Positions 46,022 to 57,851 of a stretch of 64,000 nt of DNA are shown here, in pieces. The translations under genes and the position numbers were made by a program. This DNA comes from Coniella vitis (Eukaryota > Ascomycota > Sordariomycetes > Diaporthales > Schizoparmaceae). The stretch is taken from contig WUJK01000009.1 in NCBI GenBank assembly GCA_011317545.1, positions 1,984,001-2,048,000 of the forward strand. Reading direction: 5' to 3'. Below the pieces are notes generated by a model. That model saw nothing but the letters and a program-made list of their open reading frames with translations. It was not told where the DNA came from and ran no database searches. Position 1 is the stretch's first letter. Every line of letters starts with the position of its first letter.

Positions 46022-47431
46022 GCTATGGGGAAACCGATTGCATGGGCGCGGTGGATAGAGCTGCTGCTGATGCTACCGGACGAAACAATCGGATTGTTCC
46101 TGGGCGTGTTGAAAGACTCGAGTGGAGGAGTACCAGGTGGGACTCGAGGGCAACCTGCAGTAGCAGGTGCTGTAGGTTGGCGCTCGCTGCAGGTCGAATG
46201 CAGCGATGACGGGATTTCGAGTGCTGAGAAACACCAATCAGGGATTCTGGTCGGCGAAAGAGAGTTTTATCGCGTTGGCGCGCCCTGCAAGTCGGAGAGA
46301 AAGACAGACGGTCAGTAGCTGAGAGGATAGGATGAGCGGGTGCTGCCCCAAGGGAAAAAAGAGAACAAGTAGCCGTGGAGGTGCTCTCGTTTCGAACTGA
46401 GAAGACAGGGCAGAGTCAAGACGAGAAAGGAAGAATGGCTCAAGACCGAAGGCCTTGAGAGTCTGGAACCAAGGGACGTGCAATTCGAAGCCTCCTGCAC
46501 CGAGCAGCAGACGAGAAACGGCGGAAAAGCAGGAGTGACTTGATACTCGAATCGAACACTCAGACTGGCGAGCTTACCTTTTGGAATGCGCTTTGATGCG
46601 AGGCGGTAGATTTATTGGTGAAACCCGTCAAACTCCAAGGAGACGAAGGGAAAGGAAGGGTTGAGTTGAAAGCCCGTAACGCGAGGTCAGGTGAGACGGT
46701 AAGGTCGTAAATGCACTGCACTGCACAGCGCAAACGCACTTTCGCTCTCACTCGGTAACCTGGGCAGACTGGCAGGTGTGCCTCTTCCAGCCTGCTTGCA
46801 GTTTAATTGGCGCGGACGCGGGTTGGGGCGGCGTGTGTAGGCGGGTGGAGGAGAGGATTATTAGAGAAGAGGTCACACACAGAGAGACAGAGACACGGGT
46901 TCAGCTTGCAAGGTTGCAGGCGCAGACCCCCCTGACGTGTCGGTTTCGCGGCCTTTTCGTGTTGGTGGTGTTGCCGGCCGGGCAAGAGGGCTTGCTCTAG
47001 TACAATTTCGCGGACGGGGGGCTTGGGTGGCAGGGGGGGCAGCCAGAGTGCGGGGCATTCCAGCTGCACCCAGCATGCCAAGCTCTCGACAAGGGGGGCT
47101 CCGAAGTGCTGAAGCTCGAAAAGCTCCAGGGGGTGGTCACCACTGCAAGCGCGCCAACACGCGTAAAGTGCTTTTTGACTGGTTTTTTTTCCGCTTTTCC
47201 CTTTTCTTCCTTTCCGTCTCTGGTTTCCACAGGTGAAACAAATAAGCAAACCAAACTTGCTGCTGGTCTCACATGCAATCGTCATCAATTACCTTATCGC
47301 TAGCTCGATATCGACATAGCCGTACTTACTTAGCTAAGCACCCCATGTCTCTCTAGCCCTCAACACCAAAAAACCATCACCACTGTCGATCACCACTGTA
47401 TAACGATAACGACAATTCCGCCACCGCCGCT
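46022..47431. other. Divergent promoter region mbp1 / LYR protein
   Basis: A 1.41 kb region with both start codons facing away. One ACGCGT hexamer (the MBF-type MCB word) lies at 47159-47164. G-rich runs occur at about 47028-47040. The LYR gene is preceded by a CACCACTG-rich, C/A-rich leader. No gene supported. Confidence 0.5.
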
Positions 47432-48721
47432 ATGCCGCGTGGCATAACCCAGGTTGCCCCAGCAACCCACGTCTACCGCCACCTTCTGCGTGAAGCATCC
47501 TACCTCCCGCCTACCTGTCAACCCTTCATCCGCTCACATATACGCTCGCGCTTCCGCAAACACCAGTACGACGCTCCACTGCCCGACCCGGCCACCAAAA
47601 CCCGCCTTCGCCGTGCCCGCCATGACTTCCGCTATCTCTGGGCCGCCAACCACGGCCTCCTCGTCAACCTGACCCACATTCTCCTCCTCGCCTTCGGCCG
47701 TCTGGGCAAGCGCCGGCGCACGCTCATTGCCCAATTTGTCAAGAAGGGCGAGCCAACCAACACAGCCGAGCTCGAGCGGCAGATCCAAGCTGAAAAAGAT
47801 GCGCGGGAGAAGTTGAAAGCTGCCATGGCTGCTGCGGCGCAAAACAGGGACAAGAAGGCGGCTGAAAAGCTGCACGAGAAACAGGCGCTGCAAATCTACC
47901 GCGAGCAACAGCACGACCCGCGCAGGCCACACGACTGGCTCGACGAGTGGGATCTGCCCAAGTTTCACGCGCTTGCTGCGAGCCAGTCCAAACAGTCCTT
48001 TTGGAGCCCCCGGTCGCCCATCAAGGGCTATAATCTGAACCCCATCGAGACATTACCGCGCGCAAACACTTGGGGACGGCCGCTCGCTGCCAAAGTTGTC
48101 CGCTCCAAGCTGCGCAAGTGGTACAAATGGCAGGTGCACCGCCTGATGCCCCCCTTGGGCGAAGATGAGTGGGAACGTCTACGGCTGCTTGCCACAGGCC
48201 AGATGGATCGCAGTGCATGGGAGATGCCCCGACGGCGCCCTGCTGCTGTGCCAATCCTACAAGACGAACAAGAAGGCAAGCAATGGGACTGGCAACGGTA
48301 TGCTACGGAGCCCGTCCGCTCCATCGAGCGCGGCAGCTCGCGCAAAGCAAAAGCACGCACGGGCGAACAAGGCGAGGCGCCGTACGGACTGGGCCCTGCC
48401 ATTGGCATACACACCTACACCCGGGCGCGGTTCTGGCAAAGGCTGTACACGCGCGTGTGGGAAATGACGCCCAAGATGAAGGAGCGCGAAGACCAGCCTG
48501 GGAAATGGGACGTGGTGTGGGGCCGAATGACGCACGAGGCGCCTGTAGCGACGGCGGCGCAAATGGCATTCTTTGAGGGCGCAGTGGTGGCCAAGGCCAG
48601 GAAGGGGAGGAGTCGGTTCTCGAAAGTGTATGCGCACATTGCAAATAAAGAGCCTGCGAAAGCAGCGGCGAGGGCTGGAGGGCAGGCAGAAAAGGTGGTG
48701 GGCAACACAGGAAAAGAGTAA
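47432..48721 (+). CDS. LYR-motif (Complex1_LYR-like) protein, probably mitochondrial
   Basis: Single exon, 429 aa, ATG at 47432. The N-terminus has the LYR-like signature VYRHLLREASYLPP followed by RSHIRSRFRKHQYD, as in fungal Cup1-like/LYRM members, then RLRRARHDFRYLWAANHG. LYR proteins bind acyl carrier protein and help assemble respiratory complexes or the mitoribosome, or hand over Fe-S clusters; which of these applies here is not visible. A coiled-coil stretch (ELERQIQAEKDAREKLKAAMAAA) follows. A basic, Trp-rich second half (SKLRKWYKWQVHRLMPP, RARFWQRLYTRVWEMTP, WDVVWGRMTHEAP) is long for a LYR protein and suggests an RNA- or ribosome-associated role. There is no clear cleavable presequence. 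Convergent with the acetyltransferase; the stops are about 100 nt apart. Confidence 0.8.
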   Translation: MPRGITQVAPATHVYRHLLREASYLPPTCQPFIRSHIRSRFRKHQYDAPLPDPATKTRLRRARHDFRYLWAANHGLLVNLTHILLLAFGRLGKRRRTLIAQFVKKGEPTNTAELERQIQAEKDAREKLKAAMAAAAQNRDKKAAEKLHEKQALQIYREQQHDPRRPHDWLDEWDLPKFHALAASQSKQSFWSPRSPIKGYNLNPIETLPRANTWGRPLAAKVVRSKLRKWYKWQVHRLMPPLGEDEWERLRLLATGQMDRSAWEMPRRRPAAVPILQDEQEGKQWDWQRYATEPVRSIERGSSRKAKARTGEQGEAPYGLGPAIGIHTYTRARFWQRLYTRVWEMTPKMKEREDQPGKWDVVWGRMTHEAPVATAAQMAFFEGAVVAKARKGRSRFSKVYAHIANKEPAKAAARAGGQAEKVVGNTGKE

Positions 48722-48822
48722 AAACAGACAAAGCGGCAATGGCAACACACGACAACTGCACGTGATATAGCCATGAGGTATGATTGCACTGGTGGTTTAG
48801 TTGTGATATACATGACGCTTGT

Positions 48823-49499
48823 CTAATCCAACAACTTTGTCAACCGTACAAGCGCGTCGCGGTCCACCCGCATCCCTACCCACTCCTCCATGCGTGTAGC
48901 ACCTACAATGTCCTCATAAAAGCGAATACTCGGCTCGTTCCACTTCAACACACTCCACTCGAGCCGTCCACCGTCCATGGCGACGACCTCCTCGGCGAGC
49001 TTGACGAGCAGTTTCTTGCCGTAGCCCTTGTTGCGCTCGGTCTGTCTGACGTAGAGATCCTCGAGGTAAATGCCTGCTTTGGCGCGCCAAGTTGAGTAGT
49101 TGTAGAAGTAGAGGGCCATGCCGACCGGCTTGGTGGCAGTTGGTGTTGGGAAGATGAGCAGGCAGCGGGCGGGTTTGAGTGGGTGAGTGGGCTCGGTAAT
49201 GGGGAGACCCTTGGAGTCGGATGTCGAGTCTGGTATCTGGGATGAAGGGTCTGAAGGGCCTGGGGGAGATGGCGCAAAGGCTATGGTGGCGAGGAGCTTG
49301 GCTTCTGTGGCTTCGACGGACGCGAGCTCTTTTTCGTAGTCGGCGAGTTCATTGATCATTTCGAGGATCTCGGAGACATCTGCGGGCTTGTATTAGTATG
49401 GATGGACGTGGAGACAGCAAGGATGGAAGTTGGGTTCAGTCAGTGTTCACCTTCGCGCCGTGCGTGGCGGATGAGAGGATGGTCGTTGGAGGGTGCCAT
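48823..49499 (-). CDS. GNAT acetyltransferase, diamine/polyamine N-acetyltransferase-like
   Basis: Two exons (49499-49451, 49379-48823) encode 201 aa. The 71-nt intron (GTGAAC...CCGCAG) joins MAPSNDHPLIRHARRE to DVSEILEMINELADYEKE, the usual N-terminus of spermidine/spermine acetyltransferase-like GNATs. The acetyl-CoA site is RNKGYGKKLL (motif A). Upstream is YNYSTWRAKAGIYLEDLYVR and downstream LEWSVLKWNEPSIRFYEDIVGA, all matching the SSAT-like subfamily. An insertion rich in Pro/Ser/Asp (residues about 45-75) is not typical. The substrate could be polyamines, thialysine or a related amine; the motifs do not decide. No targeting signal, so cytosolic. Divergent from the nucleotidase gene. Confidence 0.88.
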
Positions 49500-50827
49500 G
49501 GCTGGGTTTGGCTGTGTCTGTGGAGCAGGCGATCAATTGGTTGTTGTGGCTTTGATCTGTTTGAGACACTCAACACTGCGATGTACTGGGACTTGTGGTC
49601 GGAAAGTGAGAGTGTCTGACGCTCAGAAGCATCGCCAGTTGTCGATGTCGATATCGACGTCGGTGGTGGTGGATGGGTACCGAGGTACTTATACACTCGC
49701 TCGGTCCGCCTCAGATGGGCAAGTATCTTACGTATTGGGAACTCTGGTGCTCAATTGCGCAGCCGAATTTGACTGGCAGGCTGGGTGGGGAGCAGCCCAG
49801 TGTCGGCACCACTGCTCGATTGATCTTGGAGAGAATGGATGTGTGAGAGTGTTATTTTGCACACTTGAGGCTTTTACTCTTCTTTCTCTTCTTAGAGAAA
49901 TCTTAGTATCCTATGGTTTCGTCTGTTGAGAGGATGCTTCGTACGTAGTACTGCTACTTCGGGCTGCATGCTGAGGAATGGAAGTATCCTCGACCTACTT
50001 GTTAGGCAAGAAAGTCGCAGAATCTCAAGTACGCTATACTTGTCTACTTGCAACCCCCCAACCAGTGCTGCCAGTCCATCCGCAGGCCCTGTAAGATGCA
50101 CTGACATCGCCAGCCAGCCTGACAAACAGGGCCGTGCCGATTGGTGAGACAGCGGCCCCTGGCCCTTATAGCACTGTACGCATCCGTACAGCAACCACCG
50201 GCTTCTTTGTTTGAAAGGAAGGAACCAGAACTTGGCTGGGAGTCCTCCTGGGGTTCGGCCGCCATTGATTGGGCTTCATCAAGCTGTACGTAGGTAGCCA
50301 AGTAGCTAGAGCTCCTCCATAGTTTTCCTGCACCAGCCTACCAGTCGGTGACTCTCCGCCCTCATAATTCTCACCATCATATCGTTTCTCTGGTGGCTGG
50401 CATTGCCAACCTGAACTCTAATTCCCGACTGAGGGCTTGGCGTGGTACTTTGATCTGCTGTGTGACGACGAGTTAACGACTGACAACAGAACAGGCCATC
50501 ATTGACGTGCGCTCACCGCTGCATCTGATTCCACTGGCAACGTGTACTCGCAAGCATTAAAAGGCCAAACTGGCACTCTGTGTTTTGAAGGCCCTGATTT
50601 TCGCATTGGACGCCAGCATTGCTCATTTGGACACCAGCGCAGCATCTTTGCGCTTTCGCTTGGGACTTGGCCGCCATTGTCTAAGCTGGAAAGGGCATAT
50701 GGGAACTCGGCACCAGTAATTGGCAGTATAGACAGCCAGGGCTCTTTCAGTCGTTGGTTCGATATATTCAGAAGTCTCCTCGGTTCCTTCTCGCCCCAGG
50801 GCCTCTAGCTTCTCGAAACGACCCATT
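49500..50827. other. Divergent promoter region acetyltransferase / nucleotidase
   Basis: A 1.33 kb region between divergent starts. It has TACGTAGTAC-type words near 49940-49950 and 50284-50293 and a GGTACCGAGGTAC word near 49676. Only short frames are present; no gene supported. Confidence 0.5.
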
Positions 50828-52899
50828 ATGGCTACGAACGGCGACGACAAGCCCACAGCCGAGGGGCGCATCATCCACGGCGCTCCTTCGTCAGCTCCCC
50901 CGGATCTGCGCATCATTCACTACAACGATGTCTACCACCTTGATCCTTCCTCAGCAGAGCCCGTGGGTGGCATCTCCAGGTTCGTCACTGTCGTCAAAGA
51001 ATACCAAGAGGGCGATCGCTTCAAAGACCAGCCAGGCTGTCTGACCCTCTTCTCTGGCGATGCCTTCAACCCCAGCCTCGAGAGCTCCATTACAAAGGGC
51101 TCTCATATGGTCCCTATCCTGAACACCATAAACACCGATGTGGCCGCCCTGGGTAATCACGATCTTGACTTTGGTGCCACCCAGTTCCGCCAGCTGGCCG
51201 GCCAGTGCAACTTTCCCTGGCTTGTCGCCAACATTCTGGACCCTGCCCTGGGAGAGAATGTGCCCATTGGAAACTGCAAACGCACCCACATGCTCACCGC
51301 CAGCAACGGCCTCAAGATTGGCGTGATTGGCCTGGGAGAGCGGGAATGGCTGGAAACCATCAACTCGTTGCCGCCCGACCTCATTTACAAGTCAGCCAGC
51401 GAGACGGCAAAGGAACTCATTCCCCAGCTGCGCGCTGACGGTGCCGACGTGATCGTCGCCCTGACACATCAGCGAGAGCCAAACGATAACAAGCTTGCCG
51501 AGAATGTTGGGGATCAGATCGATCTCATCCTTGGAGGTCATGACCATTACTACTCCCACAGCGTCATCAACGGCTGCCATGTGTTACGGTCCGGTACCGA
51601 CTTTAAGCAGCTCAGCTATCTCGAGGCACGCCGCGCTGCCGAGGGTTCCGGCCGCAGATGGGACTTTACCATTGTCCGTCGCGACATTGTCTCGTCCCTC
51701 GGGGAGCACGAACCGACCAAAGAGCTAGCTGAGAAGCTGACGGCCAAGCTGAAGCAGTCGCTCGAGAAGCCAGTCGGGTTTACGGCCGCTCCTCTCGATG
51801 CGCGCTTCACCACAGTTCGTCTCCGCGAGTCCAATCTGGGCAACTTTGTCTGCGATATCATGCGCTACCATTACAATGCTGACTGCGCGCTGATGGCTGC
51901 TGGCACAATCCGCGGCGACCAAATCTACCCGCCCGGTCCGATTCGCATCAAGGATATAACAGACTGTTTTCCGTTTGAGGATCCCATTGTCGTTCTCAAG
52001 GTCACGGGCAAGGCCATCCGTGAAGCGCTTGAGAACTCCGTGAGCTTGTACCCGGCTTTGGAGGGAAGGTTCCCGCAAGTGTCCAATATCAAACTCACCT
52101 TTGATCCATCTCGGCCGGCTGGGGACAGAGTGACAGATGTGGATATTGCAGGTGACGGGTATTTGCCTGACAAGCTCTATGTGCTGGCGACGCGAGGATA
52201 CATGGGCAGAGGAAAAGGTTGGTTTTCATTTTCTCACCCCTGTTCCAAGAAAGAAGTGCCTCGAAGCTAACCATAACCGTAGACGGCTACAAATCCTTGC
52301 TCATCGAAGAGGAAGGCGGACAAGCAGTCGAGCTTGTCTCGGAAGAGAACGGAATCCTTATTTCCATGCTCTTGCGCCAGTATTTCATGGAGCTCAGGGT
52401 CCTCGACAGGTGGGCTCACCTGGGGCCGCACATCAGCCAGCACTGGAACCAGGTCATTGGCAAGGTGGCCAAATCACACCCCGTGTTGCCTCCCACAAAG
52501 CACACACAAACCGCAAGCCCCGTGACCCGCCCCAAAGACACCAGCCACGAGCCAGCGCATTCGAGCTGGGAACACTGGACACCGGCCAAGATCAGGCAAC
52601 GCAGATCCAGCGTCGCGCCGCTTGCCGAGAGCGAAACGGACGTGAATCGCAACGGCGACGTGCCCCCAGCCCGGCCTCCACCTCCTGAGCGCGAGCTCTC
52701 TGGTATCACGGAGGAAGAGGAAGAGCGTGAGCTCAAGGTGATGAGGAAGGTGTTCCGGCGGTGGTGCAAAAAGGCGGGCGTGAACAGCGCGTGTGATACG
52801 AATGGGCAGCTCAAGGAGGGTGAAGTCAATTGCGACTGGACCAAGCCAATTGCGCCGCAGGTTGAAGGGCGGATTACCATGGTTGGTGCGGCGGCATGA
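50828..52899 (+). CDS. Metallophosphoesterase / 5'-nucleotidase family protein, cytosolic
   Basis: Two exons (50828-52217, 52283-52899) encode 668 aa. The N-terminal calcineurin-like phosphoesterase domain has its metal ligands in order: HYNDVYHL, SGDAFNPS, LGNHDLDFG, ALTHQREPND and GGHDHYYSH. A 5'-nucleotidase C-terminal domain follows (RESNLGNFVCDIMRYHYNADCALMAAGTIRGD, ITDCFPFEDPIVVLKVTGKAI). The C-terminal 190 residues, mostly in exon 2, add a charged Glu/Arg tail (ITEEEEERELKVMRKVFRRWCKKAG). Unlike secreted UshA-type enzymes there is no signal peptide, so it should act in the cytosol on nucleotides or another phosphoester; the substrate is not defined by the motifs. The 65-nt intron has GTTGGT...CCGTAG ends and a GCTAACC branch point. 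Confidence 0.92.
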
Positions 52900-54141
52900 T
52901 GTTTGTATCGAGGCAAGAGACGGAAGAGGAATACAGTGAGAAGGAGGAAGAATTTGCGTTGATGAACCATTTGATTTCGATTGGATTACGTAGAGGTAGT
53001 AGGACACATGATGTAGACAAGACAGGCATAGATTCTAGTTAAAATATAAATATATATCAATATATATATGTCAACTGTGAAGACTTGAAGTTTAAGATAA
53101 CCAGATGGAAAATTCAAGTTGGCTATGAATAGTATTCAAGAACACCTGGAACCAAATTTGCATCGAGGAAAACCTTGAGTTAGTCGGACACCATCTGATT
53201 GATATGCTTATACGAGCTTCAACTAGAGCCGGAAATCTCGTGGTTGATTTAACAAGACTTCTTGCTCCGAAATTTAGGGATTTACTGGAAGGCGGGAACG
53301 AACAGTGGCTGAGATGGAATCCTTCTTTTCAATATGTATTGCTGAGAAGAACTTGGAAGATCTCTACAGGGTTATCGTCTGGAGACGGGATCGCGATGAG
53401 GATTATGCTCGTGTGTATTGATTGATTGAGAAGAATCAATATTCCGAGCCTCGGTGCTTTCTGCAGTGTCTGACCAAGCAAGCTATCAAGGGCAAAATTT
53501 GCAGCTGAGAAAGACCTCGAATGCAAGGAGGAACTTGTCTGGGTCTCTATGTATATATTTGAACCCACGGGTCCATATCAATATCTGGTTTCCATGTTGG
53601 AACTTGAAGCGTTGGAGTGGACGTTTTGATGTTTAGAGAGCTTGTTTCCCTCCCCTTTGCCTCGATTGATCGATCTGCGCGCAAATATACCTACCATGGC
53701 AATTCACAGGGTTGTTTCTCTTCTCTATGATATATTATATTGAGCAGAAGGAACGAGGTCTGATTCGCACAGACATGTATTAAATAGTAGGCGGATAGAC
53801 GTTGCTAGATTCCTTCCTCTCAATCCTCGTAAAAAGATGATATTTCTTTAACCCACACGGCCTCCAACAAGCACAGAAAGAACCCCAGCCCATGCAAGAA
53901 AGCTGTGCACTTGAAGAAGAAGGATGAGGAGGAGGAGAAAGAAGAATGGCGCAGGGTCAGGCGCATTTTCGCTACTATGGTGTGGATAAGGGTTTATATT
54001 CCGCGCGAGGTAACAGCAGTCTCTTTCCATTGGGTCATGGCGGGGCTTGCGGTTGGTTTTTCAGTGCCTATATGGGCATTCAGTTGGCTGAATCCTCCCT
54101 GAGATGAAGAGGTCTGATCTGCAAGCCAGAGAATCTTTACG

Positions 54142-54143
<2 letters not shown>

Positions 54144-54171
<28 letters not shown>
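54144..54171 (+). repeat. (GA)14 microsatellite
   Basis: Fourteen perfect GA dinucleotides in the gene-poor region. Confidence 0.9.
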
Positions 54172-54174
<3 letters not shown>

Positions 54175-54475
54175 AATCGTTTGGATAAATCAATGTCTAA
54201 ACTTTCATAAGCATACATCCTTCTTTGAATGGAAGCGGGTCGATTGTGCAAGATGTCCAGATCTGTGAAAGGGCCTGGCAGGTTCCTCAATCACCGAATG
54301 GCTCCCTTTGTGGATTTGAAGCCCCTCGAAGGAGACATCTAGTGTCCACAAGCTCTCGAATAGCAAGTCAGAGTCGTTACCTTGGGAATGAAGAAGCCCA
54401 TTGCTAATGTACACTACTTTTACTATGTAAACAAGTGTCAATAATCACCTCTGACGCCCCCGACTCGCGGCACCG

Positions 54476-54504
<29 letters not shown>
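54476..54504 (+). repeat. Poly-T tract (T29)
   Basis: Twenty-nine consecutive T residues ending in AAGATT. This could be the A-tail scar of a retroposed sequence on the minus strand or simple slippage; no element is recognisable beside it. Confidence 0.85.
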
Positions 54505-54510
<6 letters not shown>

Positions 54511-55679
54511 GTGCTGCCCAATTTTCCGAAGCGAGTACACACCCTTAGCATATAACTACACCGTGGACAACAATTCGATAGAATCACTGTTATGATTTCA
54601 AGCGTTTAAACTACGTCGGACGAGGCATCAACGTTTTGTGAGTTGTCATTATTTGTATACTCTATGCGTGGTTGACGATCGACACTTTATACGAAGTCAG
54701 CTATAGATAAATATTTCGTAATTTTACCGCTGTTTTTTGAGTGCATGCTTAACTTTGAAGTCTTCAATGGTCACTTGCACCGTTTTTCTTTTTTCTCTTT
54801 CTTTCTTTTTGGCTGTAAGTTGGCCACAACCAAGCCGAATCACACCGCAAACAGAATATCAATAAGAAAAAAAAAAGAAAAAAAAGGAAAAGCTCCGGGA
54901 TCCACGGAAGCCAAAAACCGTCAACGAGTTCCGCCTTGAACTCTAAAAGTTAAAAAGGCGCGTTCCCGGTATTGATGGCGTACTAAGGTTTCGGGAATCT
55001 GTTCAACTGAACCTTCTCGGGATGTTTTTCAACCCTCCCCCCCCCCCCAAAAAAAGGACGAGATAATCACATACTTTCGGCTATCTTGGGTAATAACACA
55101 TTTTGTTCAAACAACATTATACTATGTATACTATGATCAGAAAAACCCACCCACTCCCCCCTCCCCACCTCCTCTTCCCGAGATTCTCGGCAATTGCTTC
55201 GGTGGTGGCTACTACTACTACTACTGCTGGGCGGCGGTGCTCAATTAATATCAAACCTGTTCAGGTTTCCAGAGCCACCCTGCGAGGCAGGCATTGCAAG
55301 ATGTGAGAATGTGAGAATGTGCACCGCTGTACCTTGCTCTTTTTTCTTTTCTTTTTTTTTTCTTGGTATTCTTTTCTTGTCTTTGTACTACGTAATTTTT
55401 GGGGCTGAATGTGTTATATACCAGGGTAGGTATAGAATACTGGGCGGGTCTTTTTCTGTTTGATATTGCTATTATTCCCAAGGCTTACTATTTACTGGGC
55501 AGATTGGATCAGCGGAATACTGAGTAGAAGTACATACTATGTACTAGTCAGTCGATCGACCTTTCAACGGGGAGGGCCCAACGGCTTCATTCCGCGCTCA
55601 GTGGGGTTTCTTTTTTGTTTTTTTGTTTGTGCAGCGCTGGGAGAATCTATTATGATTGTTGCATGGCCCAAGCAAGGGA

Positions 55680-55716
55680 TGTATGTATATATGTATGTAT
55701 GTATGTGTGTATGTAT
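55680..55716 (+). repeat. (TATG)n microsatellite
   Basis: Imperfect TATG/TGTA tetranucleotide repeat of about nine units. Confidence 0.75.
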
Positions 55717-57809
55717 GCCTCCATCGTCTCGCCGTGTGTATATAGTATCGTTGGGTAATTGAGAAAACGCGTTGATTCGGAGCGAAAGACAGTTTCCCAC
55801 CGAGCAAAGTTGCAAAGCTCTACTATATACCTACACATACGTTTCAACAAAAGAGTTGAAAGAAAGGCTGCCAACACAGATTCCATTTTCGACCTTGCAC
55901 AATCACGCAAAAAAAAAAACAAAAAGGACAAGTCAACGCAAGGAACACCCCCGATCTGGTTTACCGTCCTTGTGCGGCTCACATGCCGTGCTATTATGAT
56001 GCTGCCCATTATAAGTTCCTCATGGTATGTTATAGTATCATCGCAAGCGGAACTAATAATGTGTTTTCCCAAAAGGGCAACAAAAAGTGTCGATTCAGGG
56101 GAGTTGGTCAAGTCAAGTGACCGAATCTCAGGATGCAAAAATAAGGGGCCCGGGGGAGTGGGAAGAAGAGGAGTTTAATTCCTTCTTTTCTTCTTCTTTT
56201 TCTTCTTCTCCTGCGGTACATAGTAGTTAGGAAAAACAGGCAAAGCAGGCAACAACTTGGATTGGCAATAAGAGAGTGATAGGTGACAGAGATCCATAGT
56301 GGTAATGAAAATAATAGTAATATCTTCCCCCCCCCCCCCAAAAAAAACGTGTTGAAATCGACATTACCTTGTCCGTCGACCGGGGGAAAAGGGGCACTCA
56401 TCCGGAACGCACAAGCCATGTACCTGAATATCGATTATTCCCGTCGTGTTTTTTTTTTCCTTCTTTCTCTTCTTCCTTTTCGCCCCTCCAAGACAAGAAA
56501 GAACAAGGCAAGTGGGCAGAAAAGATCATCCGGCGGGGGAGGTGCCGGGTCGTGCCTCGGAAGGATGGGCTTTTCGGAAGTGGCTGCGGGCGATGTAACG
56601 TCCAATGCCTGTCTGGTGCAAGGGGGGGAAGAGAAAGAAAATACCATGGTACAAGGAAAAGATCAAAGAAACAAGCCAAGAGAGCGTGTGAAGGCTTTCC
56701 GTGGGCCCAGCAGGCTGGGTAGGATGGGAACCCCTGGGGTCAGGGTCAACTTTATATACTCGCAGGTGAAATACTTTATTAGCTGGAACTGCACACAATA
56801 AATCGTGCCGTGTACATCGTAGTCGACAGGGAGAAAAGGGCAACGAGAAGAGAGACAGAGCAACAGACAAGAGCCAACAATGGAGCGTCTTCATCATGTC
56901 CAGGTCTCCTGCTCCATTCTTTTGCCCCTCTGACCCTGGAATGGGACGCGCAAGTCCAGCCTTCTTCACCAGAGGCCAACAAGCCCAGCTGTCGGTGGCC
57001 AGCGGACTGCGAAGAGTGGACTCGGTGGGGCCGATAATTAAAACCGGAGTGCGTTATGCCGCATGTCTGGCATTTCCGGGCGGCACTGTTGCTGGGAAAC
57101 CAGATGTACTGTGGACTAAGTACTTATATGATAGTAATTGTCCCTTTTGGCTGCCCCAGAGACGTTATTCCACGTCCTCATGCTCTCTCTACTTGCAGGT
57201 CGTTGCTCTGTTTGCGGATTGGGCTTGGCCATCATCTATCAAGGCAACTGTACCGCGTGGAGACGGCCTGGCACTTGTCATGGTGGTTCGTAAGCGTTCG
57301 CAATTATGCAACCGGGGTTCTATGTATAGGAAAGAACAGAGACAGCGCCAGTCAGTGCGGCGCCCGCTGGGCCGGTCCGCGAAGGGGTTTCCCACTTGGT
57401 GGCACGACAGGCGGTAGCCGAGAGTCCGTGAGCGGCGGAAGGATGTCATGGGCATTCTCGACCGTTCAAAGTGTGCTGCTACCAGAATACATGGTACTCG
57501 TATCCATGGACGGGGGATTCGCGGCGCCAAGGGCTCTGAATGTCGATAGTAGACCTGTCGACAGCATTGCGATCGCCACAACCGTTTCAGCCCTTTTTCT
57601 GCTTTGCACAGTGTGGCCCAGGTTGGGTTTTTGGATGGTGACTGTGTGTGACTGTGTGTGCTTGTGTTGTTTTCTGTGTGCGAGCGTGCAAGTGTCCGTT
57701 TCAGCCCTACATGGTATTGCATTTGGGTCTCTTCTGCTGGTGGTGCGGCAGCCCTCGTACACAGTAGCGAGATTCGAGGTCGTGTTCTCCATGCCAGTAT
57801 CCTGCAGAG

Positions 57810-57810
<1 letters not shown>

Positions 57811-57850
<40 letters not shown>
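57811..57850 (+). repeat. (GCT)13 trinucleotide repeat, non-coding
   Basis: Thirteen GCT triplets. It falls in frames that read as poly-Leu or poly-Ala, but no gene is supported here, so it is taken as a non-coding CTG/CAG-class repeat. Confidence 0.8.
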
Positions 57851-57851
<1 letters not shown>

